Of a DNA stretch of 7,412 bases, positions 6,320 through 7,412 are shown piece by piece. The notes below the pieces were generated by a model. That model ran no database searches. It was not told the origin of the DNA and saw only the letters and a list, made by a program, of their open reading frames with translations. Both the position numbers and the translations under genes were made by a program. This DNA is from JAERML01 sp035687895. GTDB taxonomy: Bacteria; Bacteroidota; Ignavibacteria; UBA10030; UBA6906. Each line of letters starts with the position of its first letter. The stretch's first letter is position 1. The stretch is taken from assembly GCA_035687895.1 (NCBI GenBank), contig DASRUE010000030.1, positions 1-7,412 of the forward strand, read 5' to 3'.

Positions 6320-6345
6320 AATTTTTCCTTTCAAACTGCGCTCTC

Positions 6346-6479
6346 GCGTAACCGTCTCGGCAAACAACGCCGTTGCTTTTGGCGGTATAAACGATCAATT
6401 CTCTCGCGCCAAAAGCAATGGAGCGACAACAACTATTGTTTGTCAGATGAGGGAGTGTCGTTGTTTGCCGTGTTATTGC
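6346..6479 (-). repeat. Structured ~130-bp attC-like element, copy B
   Basis: This lies between the dehydrogenase stop (6527) and the small secreted gene (6319). The outer arms CGGCAAACAACG (6358-6369) and CGTTGTTTGCCG (6459-6470) are a perfect 12-base inverted repeat. The inner arms CCGTTGCTTTTGGCG (6370-6384) and CGCCAAAAGCAATGG (6407-6421) pair at 14 of 15 plus one G-T. A small hairpin (GACAA-CAA / TTG-T-TTGTC, 6425-6444) sits in the asymmetric segment. GTTATTGC (6472-6479) and GCGTAAC (6346-6352) close the structure and are largely complementary. On the minus strand the far end reads GTTACGC, a 6/7 match to GTTRRRY; the gene-side end is degenerate. It aligns with copy A. Confidence 0.7.
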
Positions 6480-6526
6480 AGTTGCCCCGCACTTTTTACT
6501 GGTCATCCTCCAGCATCTGGACTGTA

Positions 6527-7412
6527 TCATACTCGATTTTCCACGGTGATAACTATTTTCCCTCGGGCATGTCCTTCTCCAAGATACCGGAGAGCTTCAG
6601 CCGTTTCACTTAACGGGTAACGTCTATCGATAACCGGTACGACTTTGCCAGCTTCCAGAAGGCCTTTCATAAAAGCCAGATCCTCTTGGTTTGGTTTTGC
6701 CGATACGCCTCCCATTTTCTTGCCGCCGGTTTTTGACATCCATGATCCAAGGAGCATAGCCTGGAAGATCTGAGCCATGGAACCTCCTGCCATAACATAA
6801 ATGCCCTTGGGAGTTAAGGCACGCTTATAAGCTGAAAGCGAATGATATCCGTTTGCGGCAAGAATCAGGTCATACTGCTGCCCGCTTTGGGTGAAATCTT
6901 CTTTGGTGTAATCAATAACATGGTCTGCCCCAAGCGAGCGCGCCTGATCCAAATTTCTGGTGCTGCACACGGCTGTGACTTCAGCGCCGAAGTATTTGGC
7001 AAGCTGCACCGCAAACGTTCCCACGCCGCCAGACGCACCATTGATCAAAACCTTTTGCCCAGGATGGATTTGTCCTTCATCGCGCAGACCCTGCAGGGCA
7101 GTGACAGCTGCCATTGGCACAGCTGCGGCTTCCTCAAACGATAGATTGGCTGGTTTCAAGGCAAATGCACTTTCAGAAGCCGAGACATACTCGGCAAAAC
7201 TGCCATTACCATGTCCGGCCATATCCCCGAAGACCTCATCACCTGGCTGGAACTGCTTGACGTTTCTGCCAACCGCTTCAACCCGCCCCGCTATGTCAGC
7301 GCCGAGTCTCGTGTTTTTGGGTTTGAGCAGCCCCCCGCCCATCAGGCGAATCAAGAATATGTCAGCGGTCAGGAAATGCCAGTCATATGCATTTACGGAC
7401 GCCGCATGAACC
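6527..7412 (-). CDS. NAD(P)-dependent zinc-independent medium-chain dehydrogenase/reductase (5' end off window)
   Basis: A quinone-oxidoreductase-like member of the medium-chain dehydrogenase/reductase superfamily, expected to reduce quinones, enones or aldehydes with NAD(P)H in the cytoplasm. The frame is open to the right edge: upstream of a TTG at 7354 it continues with VHAASVNAYDWHFLTADIF, the conserved N-terminal block of the family, so the real start lies outside the window. Visible landmarks within the 294 residues are LGADIAGRVEAVG (about 37-49), GDEVFGDMAGHGNGSFAEYV (about 57-76), the Rossmann loop NGASGGVG (124-131) and the C-terminal HARGKIVITV. The cysteine ligands of zinc alcohol dehydrogenases are absent. 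An SWMSKTGGKKMGG loop may help set substrate specificity. The stop at 6527 is followed by structured element B. Confidence 0.93.
   Translation of the reverse strand, partial: VHAASVNAYDWHFLTADIFLIRLMGGGLLKPKNTRLGADIAGRVEAVGRNVKQFQPGDEVFGDMAGHGNGSFAEYVSASESAFALKPANLSFEEAAAVPMAAVTALQGLRDEGQIHPGQKVLINGASGGVGTFAVQLAKYFGAEVTAVCSTRNLDQARSLGADHVIDYTKEDFTQSGQQYDLILAANGYHSLSAYKRALTPKGIYVMAGGSMAQIFQAMLLGSWMSKTGGKKMGGVSAKPNQEDLAFMKGLLEAGKVVPVIDRRYPLSETAEALRYLGEGHARGKIVITVENRV

Noticed and set aside
6167..6613. Plus-strand open frame of 148 codons across element B.
   Set aside because: It crosses the inverted repeats, the secreted-peptide gene and the dehydrogenase 3' end in antisense, and has no protein-like character.
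6600..6640. ACTTAAC-like string resembling an attC end.
   Set aside because: It lies inside the dehydrogenase coding sequence, with no partner site or fold.

Overview
The window carries nine protein-coding genes, all on the minus strand; two run off the ends. It reads as a chromosomal accessory region of an environmental Gram-negative bacterium. Two lipoprotein-type signal peptides, one with a relaxed lipobox (FPSC), and two promoter candidates of the TTG / TAnnTTT form point weakly towards the Bacteroidota / Ignavibacteriota side of the tree. No rRNA, tRNA, transposase, phage gene, integrase or CRISPR array is visible.

Right-hand block, read in the direction of transcription (7412 down to about 4166): a 5'-truncated zinc-independent medium-chain dehydrogenase, a 53-residue secreted peptide, a CPBP (CAAX-type) membrane protease and an isochorismatase-fold hydrolase. 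Each has its own good Shine-Dalgarno, but they share no pathway. The gaps between them hold the most interesting material. Two elements of about 130 bp (6346-6479 and 4908-5038) are clearly homologous and fold into nested inverted repeats whose stems differ by compensating changes. A shortened relative lies at 4166-4207, and a weaker boundary candidate at 6066-6150. In two cases a perfect GCCTAAC (minus strand) follows the upstream stop codon by 13-17 bases, and the far ends look like GTTRRRY. This is the layout of integron attC sites, so the block may be an integrase-less gene-cassette array or a related, undescribed cassette system.

Middle block (about 4163 to 2093): a GC-rich palindromic repeat, a lipoprotein with an additional internal membrane segment, a protein built of at least ten exact glycine pentads, and a small four-helix membrane protein. 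None has an assignable function.

Left block (about 2092 to 1): a YbaK/ProX-type aminoacyl-tRNA deacylase with its own promoter candidate, then a probable two-gene operon of a small lipoprotein and an AlkD-like DNA alkylation repair protein, the latter cut by the window edge. The deacylase (translation quality control) and AlkD (base-damage repair) are the functionally interpretable genes here.
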